Below, piece after piece: positions 44,440 through 53,073 of a stretch of 64,000 bases of DNA (positions are counted from its first letter, which is position 1; every line of letters begins with the position of its first letter). Source of the DNA: Lachnospiraceae bacterium MC2017 (GTDB taxonomy: Bacteria > Bacillota > Clostridia > Lachnospirales > Lachnospiraceae); the NCBI GenBank assembly GCA_000701625.1, contig JNJK01000001.1, positions 141,277 to 205,276 of the forward strand. Reading direction: 5' to 3'. The translations under genes and the position numbers were made by a program. The notes under the pieces are model-generated. The model saw only the letters and a list, made by a program, of their open reading frames with translations. It was not told the origin of the DNA and did not search any database.

Positions 44440-45465
44440 CTACGCTGCTTTTTTTCTGTTATTACAACTGTGATCATCTTTTCTGCGGCCTCTCTTGAAA
44501 CGACTGATCACAGCCTTTAGTTTCTTATTAAAGTAAATCTTTAATGCTATCACTACTACAAAGAAAAGCTGTATATGACCTGACAGAAAAAAGTCACCTT
44601 CAATGATCTCCTCATCAAAATCAGGCTGCAGCTGTATGTGCTCACCATACAAAGGGTTAAATGCGCACATCACTCCCAGCGCCTCTCCGGTAGTCGCCGG
44701 ATCAGAAAAGCCAAAGTGCAGACGCATATTCCACTTTCGCGGTCGTATACGTCTCCATAAAAATGCTGTTTTCTCCAGGAGATCTGCAACAACTTCCTGT
44801 GTTTCTGCGGATTCCCACAATTCTTTATAGTAAGAAATATCCAATAAAATCTGTTTTATTTTATCACATATATTTTTTATTGTGTAGCCGAGATTACGCA
44901 CTGCGGAGACACATTTATCAATGATCTCACGGACTTTTTCGAAGAATCCCTTATCATCTCCCGCATCACTGCCAAACTCACTTAAAACCCTGTCATCTAT
45001 GGGGTCAGGTTCATCTTGAGATACTAACGTCTCCGGCTTCTTCTGCTCAGCCACATACTTCTCAGTCACGTTCTTTTCAGCCACATCCTGTCCGCCAGAT
45101 TCCGGCACAGTCACTTCCTCGCCGAGATCCATATCTCCGAGAACTGGATCATGATCCGGAAGTTCTTCATCTTCCTCCTGCACATCATCTTCAGAAGACA
45201 TGATCTTTATCCCCGCGACTTTCACCTCATAGCCGATACCATTTCCGTCTTCACCGCTTTCTGCCCAGGCTCTTGCATGCAGAAATCGAAAAAGCCACGT
45301 TACATTCACATGTCCGTCATATTTCTTTATCCGCTGATCCGCATCGGCATCCAATCGATACCTTACCGGCAAAAAAAGTATGAGTCCCAGGATAAATAAT
45401 ATGATGCCGAGTATCACGAGCAGTATGATGCCTATAACTTTAAGCACTGTGAGAAAAATCATCAT
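44440..45465 (-). CDS. DUF2953 protein (YtfI-like), membrane-anchored
   Basis: 341 aa. An N-terminal membrane helix (about 6-30) is followed by F-L-P-V-R-Y-R-L and V-N-V-T-W-L-F-R-F-L, which are DUF2953 hallmarks. Residues about 95-165 form a long acidic, low-complexity insert rich in Glu, Asp and Val. The end is strongly basic (K-R-G-R-R-K-D). It is annotated as ytfI in Bacillus, upstream of ytfJ, with unknown biochemical role, probably sporulation- or envelope-related. It overlaps the upstream 128-aa gene by four bases. Confidence 0.85.
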   Translation of the reverse strand: MMIFLTVLKVIGIILLVILGIILFILGLILFLPVRYRLDADADQRIKKYDGHVNVTWLFRFLHARAWAESGEDGNGIGYEVKVAGIKIMSSEDDVQEEDEELPDHDPVLGDMDLGEEVTVPESGGQDVAEKNVTEKYVAEQKKPETLVSQDEPDPIDDRVLSEFGSDAGDDKGFFEKVREIIDKCVSAVRNLGYTIKNICDKIKQILLDISYYKELWESAETQEVVADLLEKTAFLWRRIRPRKWNMRLHFGFSDPATTGEALGVMCAFNPLYGEHIQLQPDFDEEIIEGDFFLSGHIQLFFVVVIALKIYFNKKLKAVISRFKRGRRKDDHSCNNRKKAA

Positions 45466-45848
45466 TTCTCATCCTCGCCTTCCGCTGCCTCGACAGCACC
45501 TTTCACCTCTATAGGTCGATTCAGCAAGATATACTTTCTCTGATGGCCAAGCAGATATTCCCTGACCTTATAATTTCCCTGTTCCTTAAAAGTGTCTTCC
45601 AGTATTTGTTCTACCACTTTAACAGCCTCATCGTACCCGCAGGCGATGCCTGCTATCATAACCTCTTTATGCAGAAACGGCTGCAGCAATACGTACGACG
45701 GATATATTTCCAAGAGATCCGTTCCATACTGCGGGATGACAATGCAGTACACATTTATCATTCCCGCTCCGGACTGCAATTTTCTCTTTATCTTTCCGGC
45801 TTTTTTACATGCCTTTTCTCCGCAATACAAATTCCGGATAAATTTCAA
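45462..45848 (-). CDS. Conserved-looking small protein upstream of ytfI-ytfJ, function unknown
   Basis: 128 aa from a TTG at 45848, preferred over a TTG two codons earlier because AGGAGG is then 8 bases away. It is basic at the N-terminus (K-K-A-G-K-I-K-R-K-L) with a central I-P-Q-Y-G-T-D-L-L-E-I-Y-P-S-Y block and an acidic tail. It is probably cytosolic; no motif is recognised. Four-base overlap with the DUF2953 gene makes it part of that operon, so a shared spore or envelope role is plausible. Confidence 0.75.
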   Translation of the reverse strand: MKFIRNLYCGEKACKKAGKIKRKLQSGAGMINVYCIVIPQYGTDLLEIYPSYVLLQPFLHKEVMIAGIACGYDEAVKVVEQILEDTFKEQGNYKVREYLLGHQRKYILLNRPIEVKGAVEAAEGEDEK

Positions 45849-45978
45849 GACCAAGCCCTCCTTTTTTTAACCCTGCCATCATAGTACCATAATTTTCTCC
45901 CCCTCCCCTATTCTTTTCCTAAAAAATCCCGATAAAAATGATGTAATTGTAAATTTTGTTTATAGAGGGAGAGATTAT

Positions 45979-47040
45979 ATGCATCTGATACCATCCTCAT
46001 GGCTTGAAAACGGCATGATACTTGCCGAAGATATAAAAAGCGGCTCAACCTTAATACTCCGCGAAGGTTCAAAGATCGACAGCGTTGCAATAAAGCAGCT
46101 GCAGGCATATCACATCGTCGCCGTAAACATCATGGATCCCGAGGATTTTGAAACGACATTCTATGGCAAGACGCGCGTATCCAAGGCATTTAAGCAATTT
46201 GTCCAGGATTACTCCGCAAACCTGATGGCTTATAAAGTCGCTGTGGATTCCTTTATTTTTAAGAAAGTTCCGTTCCGTCTCGACGACCTTATCACCATCG
46301 TTAATAATCTGGTACCTGACGATATGTCCGGAAAAACACTGTTTGCATATCTGTATCTCCACCTGCCGACAGAAGACGAACTGACTTACGCTCACGGACT
46401 GAACGTTGCCCTTATCTGCAAGATCGTTGCTCAGTGGCTAAACTTCTCAAAAGAAGACACAAGAGATCTGTGCCTATGCGGATTTTTGTACGATATAGGT
46501 AAATTCAATATTCCAAATGATATACTCTGGAAACCTGAAAAATTAAATAAAATGGAATTTGATCTGATGAAGACACATGCTTTCTATGGATGGCATATGC
46601 TCTCACACTATTCAAAGAATGTAAGCGAACGTGTTCTGAATGCAACACTTCAGCACCATGAACGAAGTGATGGTTCCGGCTATCCTCAGGGACTGAATCA
46701 AAACGAGATCGATCAATTCGCCAAGATAATGGCTGTATTAGATGTTTATGAAGCTATGACAAGCGCACGCCCGTATCGTACTTCAAAGTGTCCTTATGAA
46801 GTTATCCAGATACTGGAAGATACGGGACTGCAGCTTTATGATGTGAGTTTTATAATGACTTTCTTAAATCATATTGTTGACGAGCTTATCGGTAACCGCG
46901 TCAAACTAAGTGATGACACAGAGGGCGAGGTCATAATGAACAATCCTCAAAACCTCGCACGGCCGATGTTAAAGACAGATGAAAATAACGTAATAAATCT
47001 GGCTCAACGAAAAGACTTAAAGATAATCGCTATTATCTAG
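45979..47040 (+). CDS. HD-GYP domain protein with altered HD motif
   Basis: 353 aa. The N-terminal region (about 1-120) is an unassigned DUF3391-like domain starting H-L-I-P-S-S-W-L. The HD-GYP domain (about 125-310) keeps H139, H-H-E-R-S-D-G-S-G-Y-P (226-236) and D-V-Y-E-A-M-T-S-x-R-P-Y. The metal-binding H-D of L-x-D-I-G-K is Y171-D172, through a TAC codon instead of CAC. HD-GYP enzymes hydrolyse cyclic di-GMP; loss of this ligand predicts weak or no hydrolysis, and a receptor role is possible. GAGGGAGAG precedes the ATG. Its 3' end overlaps the Nudix gene on the other strand by 8 bases. Confidence 0.88.
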   Translation: MHLIPSSWLENGMILAEDIKSGSTLILREGSKIDSVAIKQLQAYHIVAVNIMDPEDFETTFYGKTRVSKAFKQFVQDYSANLMAYKVAVDSFIFKKVPFRLDDLITIVNNLVPDDMSGKTLFAYLYLHLPTEDELTYAHGLNVALICKIVAQWLNFSKEDTRDLCLCGFLYDIGKFNIPNDILWKPEKLNKMEFDLMKTHAFYGWHMLSHYSKNVSERVLNATLQHHERSDGSGYPQGLNQNEIDQFAKIMAVLDVYEAMTSARPYRTSKCPYEVIQILEDTGLQLYDVSFIMTFLNHIVDELIGNRVKLSDDTEGEVIMNNPQNLARPMLKTDENNVINLAQRKDLKIIAII

Positions 47041-47506
47041 ACTGCTCTCTCCTTTGTTTTCTCTTTTTCCGTTCCTGGAACAACGCGTATCCTTTCTGAA
47101 GGATCTCGCGTTCGTTCTGGAAACGGATCAGATGTATCGCTTCATGATACTTATAATACCCTGAGTCGAAAAAATACTCCTGTCTCTGAGGATGACTGAA
47201 ATAACTGTCCGATTCCATAAGGAACCAGTGCACAGTCTTATTTACAACACCTTCCGGCACTCTGAATGTATATCCGCTTTTTCCTATATAATCCACGATT
47301 CTTGCATCCACGCCTGTTTCTTCCTTAACTTCTCTGAGCGCGGTCTGCATTTCGTTTTCTCCAGGTTCCATGGTTCCCTTAGGCAGAACCCATCCGTCGT
47401 AGTGATTTTTATAGTCCTTATACAGAAGGAGGATCTTACCTCTGTATACTACAATTCCACCGCAGCTGGTCGCTTCGATCACATGCTCCCTCCGAACTGC
47501 ATCCAT
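47033..47506 (-). CDS. Nudix hydrolase
   Basis: 157 aa from the ATG at 47506, which has GGAGG just upstream; an in-frame ATG at 47557 would overlap the PBP gene and lacks a site. The Nudix box G-x5-E-x7-R-E-x-x-E-E-x-G is complete (G-T-M-E-P-G-E...R-E-V-K-E-E-T-G-V). The basic C-terminus ends in R-K-K-R-K-Q-R-R. It hydrolyses a nucleoside diphosphate linked to another moiety; the substrate is not evident. It is the last gene of the ruvA-to-PBP cluster. Confidence 0.9.
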   Translation of the reverse strand: MDAVRREHVIEATSCGGIVVYRGKILLLYKDYKNHYDGWVLPKGTMEPGENEMQTALREVKEETGVDARIVDYIGKSGYTFRVPEGVVNKTVHWFLMESDSYFSHPQRQEYFFDSGYYKYHEAIHLIRFQNEREILQKGYALFQERKKRKQRREQSR

Positions 47507-47534
47507 ATAACCTCCGTCCGGGCATTTTGCCCTG

Positions 47535-48941
47535 TTACCTTTTGTAATACGCATCAAATACTCTTTTCGCTACCGGAACGGCATAATCGCCGCCGCTGCC
47601 GGCGCCTTCCATGATCACTGTCACTACCAGTTCAGGATCTTCCACATTTGAAAAACCCGTGAACCACGCATGGCTGTTTCCTTTTATCGTACCATATTCT
47701 GCCGAACCTGTCTTTCCCGCAACAGAATATGATAAGCCTTTAAGACGCTTTCCTGTACCGTTCTCAACTACTCCAACCATGAAATCTGTGAGTATTTCCG
47801 CTTCTTTCTCAGTCATGAGGGTCTTGTATTTTTTCGGTTCTGTTTCAGAAATAAGCTCTCCGAGATAATTAGTTCTTTTTTCAATCTCATAAGGCCTCAT
47901 AAGAATGCCGTCATTGGCGATCGCTGATGTAATAAGCGCCATATGGAATGGCGTTATCAGCGTGTTTCCCTGTCCCATTGCAGTCTGAAGTATCTCTTCC
48001 GATCCCGCTTCTTCATTTAGGACAAAGCTGCTCTTTGAATAGGCAAGATCTGTTGGTATCGCTTTTCCAAAAAGCAGATTTCCCGCTGTTCCCGCGAATT
48101 TTTTTATTCCGAGAAGGGTTCCGATATTTGCAAAAGAACAGTTACAGGACTTTTCAAAGGACTCCCTCAGATCTTCGCTTCCATGTACGGAACGATGATA
48201 GCATTCTATATCCACCCCATCATAATTCATTTTACCCTTACATGTATAGCTGTAATTCTCATAATCATCCGGATGTTCTCTGATATATTCCAAAAGAGTC
48301 ACTATCTTAAACGTGGATCCGGGTGGATAAAGCCCCTGTGTTGCCCTGTTTACGAGTGGTGAATTATCCGTGTCATGGCTTACCGCTGCCCAGTTTTCAG
48401 ATACTGTATTTGGATCATAGTCAGGTTTAGAAACCATTGCCAGGATCTTTCCCGTCTTTGGCTCCATGGCGATCACTGCACCCTTGTAAACTCCCAGCGC
48501 ATCATACGCAGCTTTCTGAAGATCCGCATCAAACGTTGTGTAGATATTGTCTCCATAATTTCTGAGTCCGTCCATTTCCTTCTGCAGCCTCTCTCCAAGC
48601 GGTGCATTAGATGTCAGAAGCTCGATATTAGCTGCGCTTTCGACGCCTGTCTTTCCATGTGTCGAAAATCCTACCGCATGAGCAAACAGCTCATTATACG
48701 GATAGTATCTAATCTCCACATTCTCGGAGTTCATGGCTTCTTCCGCCAGTATTTCTCCTTTAGCAGAAAAAATAGTTCCGCGTATAACCTGACGTTCCAG
48801 ATTATTTTGTCTCATATTATATGAACTGTTAATAGCTTTAGGAGCATTAAACTGTACATACCAGACAAAATTCCCGATCATCGCCGTAAATATAACCATA
48901 AAGAACGAAAGGATCACATAGAACACATGCTTATTTCGCAT
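47535..48941 (-). CDS. Class B penicillin-binding protein (transpeptidase)
   Basis: 468 aa from the ATG at 48941, which has GGAGG six bases upstream. One N-terminal membrane helix (about 8-30) is followed by a short dimerisation region with G-V-E and the transpeptidase domain. Motifs are S-T-F-K (in P-P-G-S-T-F-K-I-V), S-C-N and K-T-G-S-A. It lacks the long PBP2 head and the PASTA repeats, resembling the PbpA type that partners a SEDS glycosyltransferase. It cross-links peptidoglycan outside the membrane. It overlaps the preceding SEDS gene by 11 bases, strong evidence that the two work as a synthase pair. Confidence 0.93.
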   Translation of the reverse strand: MRNKHVFYVILSFFMVIFTAMIGNFVWYVQFNAPKAINSSYNMRQNNLERQVIRGTIFSAKGEILAEEAMNSENVEIRYYPYNELFAHAVGFSTHGKTGVESAANIELLTSNAPLGERLQKEMDGLRNYGDNIYTTFDADLQKAAYDALGVYKGAVIAMEPKTGKILAMVSKPDYDPNTVSENWAAVSHDTDNSPLVNRATQGLYPPGSTFKIVTLLEYIREHPDDYENYSYTCKGKMNYDGVDIECYHRSVHGSEDLRESFEKSCNCSFANIGTLLGIKKFAGTAGNLLFGKAIPTDLAYSKSSFVLNEEAGSEEILQTAMGQGNTLITPFHMALITSAIANDGILMRPYEIEKRTNYLGELISETEPKKYKTLMTEKEAEILTDFMVGVVENGTGKRLKGLSYSVAGKTGSAEYGTIKGNSHAWFTGFSNVEDPELVVTVIMEGAGSGGDYAVPVAKRVFDAYYKR

Positions 48942-50316
48942 GGCGCACCTCCGTTCTTCTTTTTTTATTTGCTGCCGGTTTTTGAATGGCATCACTTTCT
49001 GCTTTTATAAGGTATATCCCCTGTACAATGGAAAACATTATAAGAGTCGCAAGTACCGAAGAACCACCGTAACTCACAAGCGGAAGAGTCACTCCCGTGA
49101 GGGGGATGAATTTTGTAACACCTCCCACAGTCAGGAACACCTGAAAAATATAATTGATAGCTATCCCAAGAACCACGAGCCTGTAATAAGTCTGATGAAC
49201 AGCCATAGCAAGATTCATAAAAAGCAAAAATGTACTAAGGCACACAAATATCAGACACACACTAAATATACAGCCCATTTCCTCAGAGACTGCCGAAAAG
49301 ATAAAATCCTGTTCTACTACCGGGATCTTATCCGGTGCCCCCATGTAAAGCCCCATACCAAACCAGCTTCCCGTACCGATGGCAAACAAAGACTGGGTTA
49401 TCTGATACCCCTGACCATCGATATAGGAAAAAGGATCTCTCCACGCAAGGAATCGCGTCCGCACATGCGAAAACAGTCGATACCCCAATAACGCACCTGC
49501 AACCGCGCCAACGGCTCCCACTCCGAGCACTACCGGATTATTAAGCGCCGCATATACCATGAATACCATTATCACAAAAAGGATCAATGCACCTCCTAGA
49601 TCTCTCGAAAGTGCAAGTATCATTATATGAGCAAAACCAAGTCCCACTGCTCCGATAAAATACAGTATCCAGTCTTCACTCTTCGCTCTTTTCTGATTAA
49701 CATCAGTAAGAATTCCCGCAAGAAATAAAACAAAAATAATTTTCACAAATTCAGAAGGCTGAAATGTTATCCCTGCGATCGAATATGACAACTTCGAACC
49801 ATTTGTAACGGCCCCTGCCACAAGGACAGCAGTTAAAGCTGCAATACCTGTAAAGCCATACACCCACGTAACCTTTGATAAAAGCCGTAGTTCGGAAACC
49901 AGATAAGGTACTGCCATAGAGATGCAGACAGAAACCGCAGCTATCAAAAACTGTCTCAATGATTTTCCTTCTGACAGGCGCATCAACATGATAAATCCGA
50001 TAGAAAGGAACATGCATGTGTTATTTACTATCATCGGACTCCCGGAAGGATAAATGATATGAAATATAACTATCGTGCCTATAAACAAAACACTCTGAAG
50101 AGCACCGTAATAAATACAGCGAGGATCATCTGTCCTGAAATACAGCACCATAAATCCCAGTATATGGATCAACATAAGAAAAAAGATTTGAAAGATATAA
50201 AATCCGCCCCGTTCTTTTTCTGACCCATAAGCAAACGGCATAAAACAGTGAAACGTGTAAAATGCCATAAGTATCGCAAGTAGATACCTCGAAAGACCGA
50301 GTAATGCTGTACTCAT
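48931..50316 (-). CDS. SEDS family peptidoglycan glycosyltransferase (FtsW/RodA/SpoVE)
   Basis: 461 aa, about 11 membrane helices (the family usually has 10; the N-terminus adds one or two). Signatures are F-Q-P-S-E-F-V-K-I, S-R-D-L-G-G-A-L, the large loop with W-x-D-P-F-S-Y-I-D-G-x-G-Y-Q-I-x-Q-S, and L-P-L-V-S-Y-G-G-S-S. It polymerises lipid II together with the adjoining class B PBP. The start has GGAG and follows the U32 gene by 2 bases. Whether it serves elongation, division or sporulation cannot be told from sequence. Confidence 0.93.
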   Translation of the reverse strand: MSTALLGLSRYLLAILMAFYTFHCFMPFAYGSEKERGGFYIFQIFFLMLIHILGFMVLYFRTDDPRCIYYGALQSVLFIGTIVIFHIIYPSGSPMIVNNTCMFLSIGFIMLMRLSEGKSLRQFLIAAVSVCISMAVPYLVSELRLLSKVTWVYGFTGIAALTAVLVAGAVTNGSKLSYSIAGITFQPSEFVKIIFVLFLAGILTDVNQKRAKSEDWILYFIGAVGLGFAHIMILALSRDLGGALILFVIMVFMVYAALNNPVVLGVGAVGAVAGALLGYRLFSHVRTRFLAWRDPFSYIDGQGYQITQSLFAIGTGSWFGMGLYMGAPDKIPVVEQDFIFSAVSEEMGCIFSVCLIFVCLSTFLLFMNLAMAVHQTYYRLVVLGIAINYIFQVFLTVGGVTKFIPLTGVTLPLVSYGGSSVLATLIMFSIVQGIYLIKAESDAIQKPAANKKRRTEVRHAK

Positions 50317-50318
50317 TA

Positions 50319-51173
50319 TTACTCCACTCCCTTCCGGAAGTGCCCTTTAGTAAAATGAGGTACAAGTCGGTTTATCTCGCTCTGATCAAAGCTCCCGCCT
50401 GACAACAGGCTAAGGTAAAGTTCTGTAATATCCGCAGCCTCTTCAGCGTTTTCCGTGGTAAAGTCGAGACGTATACCGTAAATATCCATATCCAGGATTC
50501 TGTCCATCTCTCCGTGAAGGGAGAGCGGCACAGAATTGTAAATGACATTATAGCAGGCTCTGCAGTCCATCACTGCCGGAAACTTTACATTCATTCTGTC
50601 AATCAGGATCTCTGCTCTGCCATTTTCCAGATTTTTACCGCATTTTCCATTCTTTGTCCTGTAAATGCACTGAGCCGAGATCATAAGAGGTGTCCTGCCA
50701 TATGCCACAAGCACCGAACCAGATATTCCCCTGTCCCGCATCTCATGTATATTTAATTCCAGCGGAACCGTATCCATATCGGAACCGGCCTCTTTTAGAG
50801 CCATGAGTGCTTCTTTGTTAAAAGCATAAAGGGAGGTGTCAGTAATAACTCTTCCTGTAAATCCTGACTGCTTCACATATCCCAGTTCCTCATAATTTCG
50901 CACCAGTACGCAGTCCTCATTCTCCGGAACCGAATATACTCTGTCATACAAAGCTTTTCTGTCATTTTCCCTGTAGGTCGGATCATTTTTTCCTCTCATG
51001 ATCCATGGCATGACGCGAACATACTCCGGACTGTTCTCCCCGCCAAAGCCTATGGCAGCAGGTCTTTCCGGAGAATAAAATTCGGAGATCCTTTCTTCGA
51101 TACCTCTATTCTTAAAAAGTTCTGCCGCTTCTTCCGCTGTTTTCTGATTTTCAAAGAGAACGCCTAAATTCAC
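50319..51173 (-). CDS. U32 peptidase C-terminal half, separate gene
   Basis: 284 aa from a GTG at 51173 with AGGAG seven bases upstream. The frame extends further upstream without a better start. It begins with an L-G-V-L-F-E-N-Q-K-T segment and ends in the block Y-N-S-V-P-L-S-L-H-G-E, D-I-Y-G-I-R-L-D-F-T-T-E, typical of the C-terminal part of long U32 proteins. Four Cys (C-I-Y-R-T...C-G, C-R-A-C) could bind metal. It overlaps the U32 N-terminal gene by 23 bases in another frame, so the usual single polypeptide is made as two coupled chains here. U32 proteins include proteases and RNA-hydroxylating enzymes; function here is unassigned. Confidence 0.75.
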   Translation of the reverse strand: MNLGVLFENQKTAEEAAELFKNRGIEERISEFYSPERPAAIGFGGENSPEYVRVMPWIMRGKNDPTYRENDRKALYDRVYSVPENEDCVLVRNYEELGYVKQSGFTGRVITDTSLYAFNKEALMALKEAGSDMDTVPLELNIHEMRDRGISGSVLVAYGRTPLMISAQCIYRTKNGKCGKNLENGRAEILIDRMNVKFPAVMDCRACYNVIYNSVPLSLHGEMDRILDMDIYGIRLDFTTENAEEAADITELYLSLLSGGSFDQSEINRLVPHFTKGHFRKGVE

Positions 51174-52446
51174 GTAACAGCTCCTCCGATAATTTTTCAA
51201 AAGCGCCTCTGCGCAACTCATTTAATGCGCTTACAGGCACAAATACATTTCCTTCTATTTCAATATCAAGTGATTCAAAGCAGAACACGCTTCCGCCAGT
51301 TTTCTGAAGCTGTTTTCTTATCTGCTTTTCTTCCATGGGACGATTTTTTGCACATTCAGCGACTGAGCCGGAAAACTCGATCGTCATTTCATCGGAGCTT
51401 CCATCCTCATGATATGACACAGCCTTCAGTTTAAGCGAAAGCGGTTCACCAACTCTGACTACTGCTTTTCCCTTCACCGGAAGCTGCATGATCTTCAGCT
51501 CAAAATCATCAGGTAAAGTCCTGCTATAGCTTCCGCGCCCCATAGTTATCATTTCCCTGCCGTTATGACGATCAAAATAGCCGGGATTAAGTCCGCTTCT
51601 TGAATACAATCCGAGAAGCTCATCCCTATCTTCCTTTTTTACTTTGAAGCCCTCTCTGCCCTTTTCATAATACAGATCCAGGTATTTTCTGTAGATCGAC
51701 GTAACTCCTGCTACATACTGCGGGGTTTTCATTCTTCCCTCGATCTTCATGCTGTCCACACCGGCTTCTATCATATCAGGGAGCTGCTCAATGGAACTTA
51801 AGTCCTTCATTGATAAAATGTACTCATCACTGCCCTTTCCGCCATATGGTTGACGGCATGGCCCCGCACAGCGACCACGGTTTCCACTCCTGCCTCCAAG
51901 CATTGATGACATAAGGCACATACCTGAATAGCAGTAGCACATGGCACCATGAATAAAGCATTCGATCTCAAGACCGGTCTTTTCATGTATTTCTCTGATC
52001 TCACCCACAGACAATTCCCTCGCAGGAACGATACGGACAGCACCCATACTTTTCAGCAATTCTGCTCCATATACACCTGTAAGTGCCATCTGCGTACTTG
52101 CGTGAAGCGGCAGATAAGGAAAATGCTCCCTGAGATGACGGAAGATACCGAGATCCTGCACAATGACACCATCAAGCCCTGTTTCATAAAGCGGTGCAAG
52201 AAACCCCGGAAGTTCCTTCATCTCTGACTCTTTTGTAAGCGTATTAAGCGTCAGATAAAATTTTTTCCCAAAAAGGTGAGCATAATCAATAGCACGGATA
52301 AGTTCTTCATCCGAAAAATTTCCCGCATATGCTCTTGCTCCGAATCTGGTTCCACCTGCGTACACCGCATCCGCTCCCGCACTCATTGCCGCATAAAAGC
52401 AGTCGATAGTTCCCGCCGGTGCTAAAAGTTCTGTTCTATTTCCCAT
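51151..52446 (-). CDS. U32 family peptidase, N-terminal half
   Basis: 431 aa from the ATG at 52446. The U32 core is unmistakable: E-L-L-A-P-A-G at the start, G-A-D-A-V-Y-A-G, H-A-S-T-Q-M, E-C-F-I-H-G-A-M-C-Y-C-Y-S-G-x-C-L-M-S and G-N-R-G-R-C-A-G-P-C-R-Q-P-Y, carrying the four conserved cysteines that bind an iron-sulfur cluster in characterised relatives. A DUF3656-like region follows (about 330-420). It stops just after R-R-G-A-F-E-K-L, where long homologues continue; the continuation is the next gene. No strong ribosome binding site is visible, and a terminator-like hairpin lies only 17 bases upstream of the ATG. Confidence 0.9.
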   Translation of the reverse strand: MGNRTELLAPAGTIDCFYAAMSAGADAVYAGGTRFGARAYAGNFSDEELIRAIDYAHLFGKKFYLTLNTLTKESEMKELPGFLAPLYETGLDGVIVQDLGIFRHLREHFPYLPLHASTQMALTGVYGAELLKSMGAVRIVPARELSVGEIREIHEKTGLEIECFIHGAMCYCYSGMCLMSSMLGGRSGNRGRCAGPCRQPYGGKGSDEYILSMKDLSSIEQLPDMIEAGVDSMKIEGRMKTPQYVAGVTSIYRKYLDLYYEKGREGFKVKKEDRDELLGLYSRSGLNPGYFDRHNGREMITMGRGSYSRTLPDDFELKIMQLPVKGKAVVRVGEPLSLKLKAVSYHEDGSSDEMTIEFSGSVAECAKNRPMEEKQIRKQLQKTGGSVFCFESLDIEIEGNVFVPVSALNELRRGAFEKLSEELLREFRRSL

Positions 52447-52463
52447 TTCTACGCACAAGAAAA

Positions 52464-52485
52464 GCTGCCATATTACAGCGGCAGC
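52464..52485. terminator. Compact hairpin between zapA and the U32 gene
   Basis: GCTGCC and GGCAGC pair around a 10-base loop, followed by TTTTCTT on the minus strand and CTTTTTT on the plus strand. It lies 14 bases after the zapA stop and just before the U32 start, so it may set the ratio of upstream to downstream expression. Confidence 0.65.
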
Positions 52486-52499
52486 CTTTTTTCATTACA

Positions 52500-52964
52500 T
52501 TACCTTCTGTTACGACTTCTCTTACTGCTGCCTGTCGCACCGTCTCCGATGTCATACATTTCCTTGGCAGCCGCAAGCTCTGTTTCTAACTGAACTATAC
52601 GCTTCTGATTTTCATTATTCTCATCCTTAAGCTGCTGAAGTGTTTCTTCCATGCTCTTAAGTTTGATCCTCTCAGTGATAAGGTCATGCTTTACATCGTA
52701 AAGTTCCTTATCCTTTGCGTCGACAGACTCCTGAAGGAGATCTACCTGCTGTTTTGCTTTGAAATAATCATCAGCAATATTCAGTTCTAAAAGAACATTC
52801 TGAGTATCTACAGGCTGACGCATAAAACTATCAATCTTGCCATACTCAGAAATCTTCCCATTTATGTAGGAAGCAACCCTTTGAAGATACTCTTCGCTCT
52901 CATTTCCGGTCAGCGTATAAACCTTCCCGCCGATCAGGACTTCTGTGTCTGTTCTCGCAGCCAT
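52500..52964 (-). CDS. zapA: Cell division protein ZapA
   Basis: 154 aa. The N-terminal ZapA fold starts T-E-V-L-I-G-G-K-V-Y-T-L-T-G and continues Y-L-Q-R-V-A-S-Y-I-N. The second half is a long heptad-rich coiled coil (about 70-140). The tail K-R-S-R-N-R-R is basic. ZapA binds and bundles FtsZ at midcell; this longer coiled-coil form is usual in clostridia. It lies 109 bases downstream of ruvB, in the same orientation. Confidence 0.9.
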   Translation of the reverse strand: MAARTDTEVLIGGKVYTLTGNESEEYLQRVASYINGKISEYGKIDSFMRQPVDTQNVLLELNIADDYFKAKQQVDLLQESVDAKDKELYDVKHDLITERIKLKSMEETLQQLKDENNENQKRIVQLETELAAAKEMYDIGDGATGSSKRSRNRR

Positions 52965-53073
52965 TTACACTCTCCTCAATAAACGCAAGCTTATATCTGA
53001 CAAAAAATTGTCGGATTCCGTTTGAATATCTTTTTTGCTACATCGATTATATCAAATCTTGTGCCATTTGTAA

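Noticed and set aside
47033-47040. Eight-base 3' overlap of the HD-GYP and Nudix genes as a regulatory feature
   Set aside because: Short convergent overlaps are common in compact genomes, and there is no other sign of antisense control.
50319-52446. Frameshift pseudogene interpretation of the U32 locus
   Set aside because: The downstream frame has its own AGGAG and GTG at ideal spacing and the overlap is short, so two coupled genes are more likely, though read support was not available.
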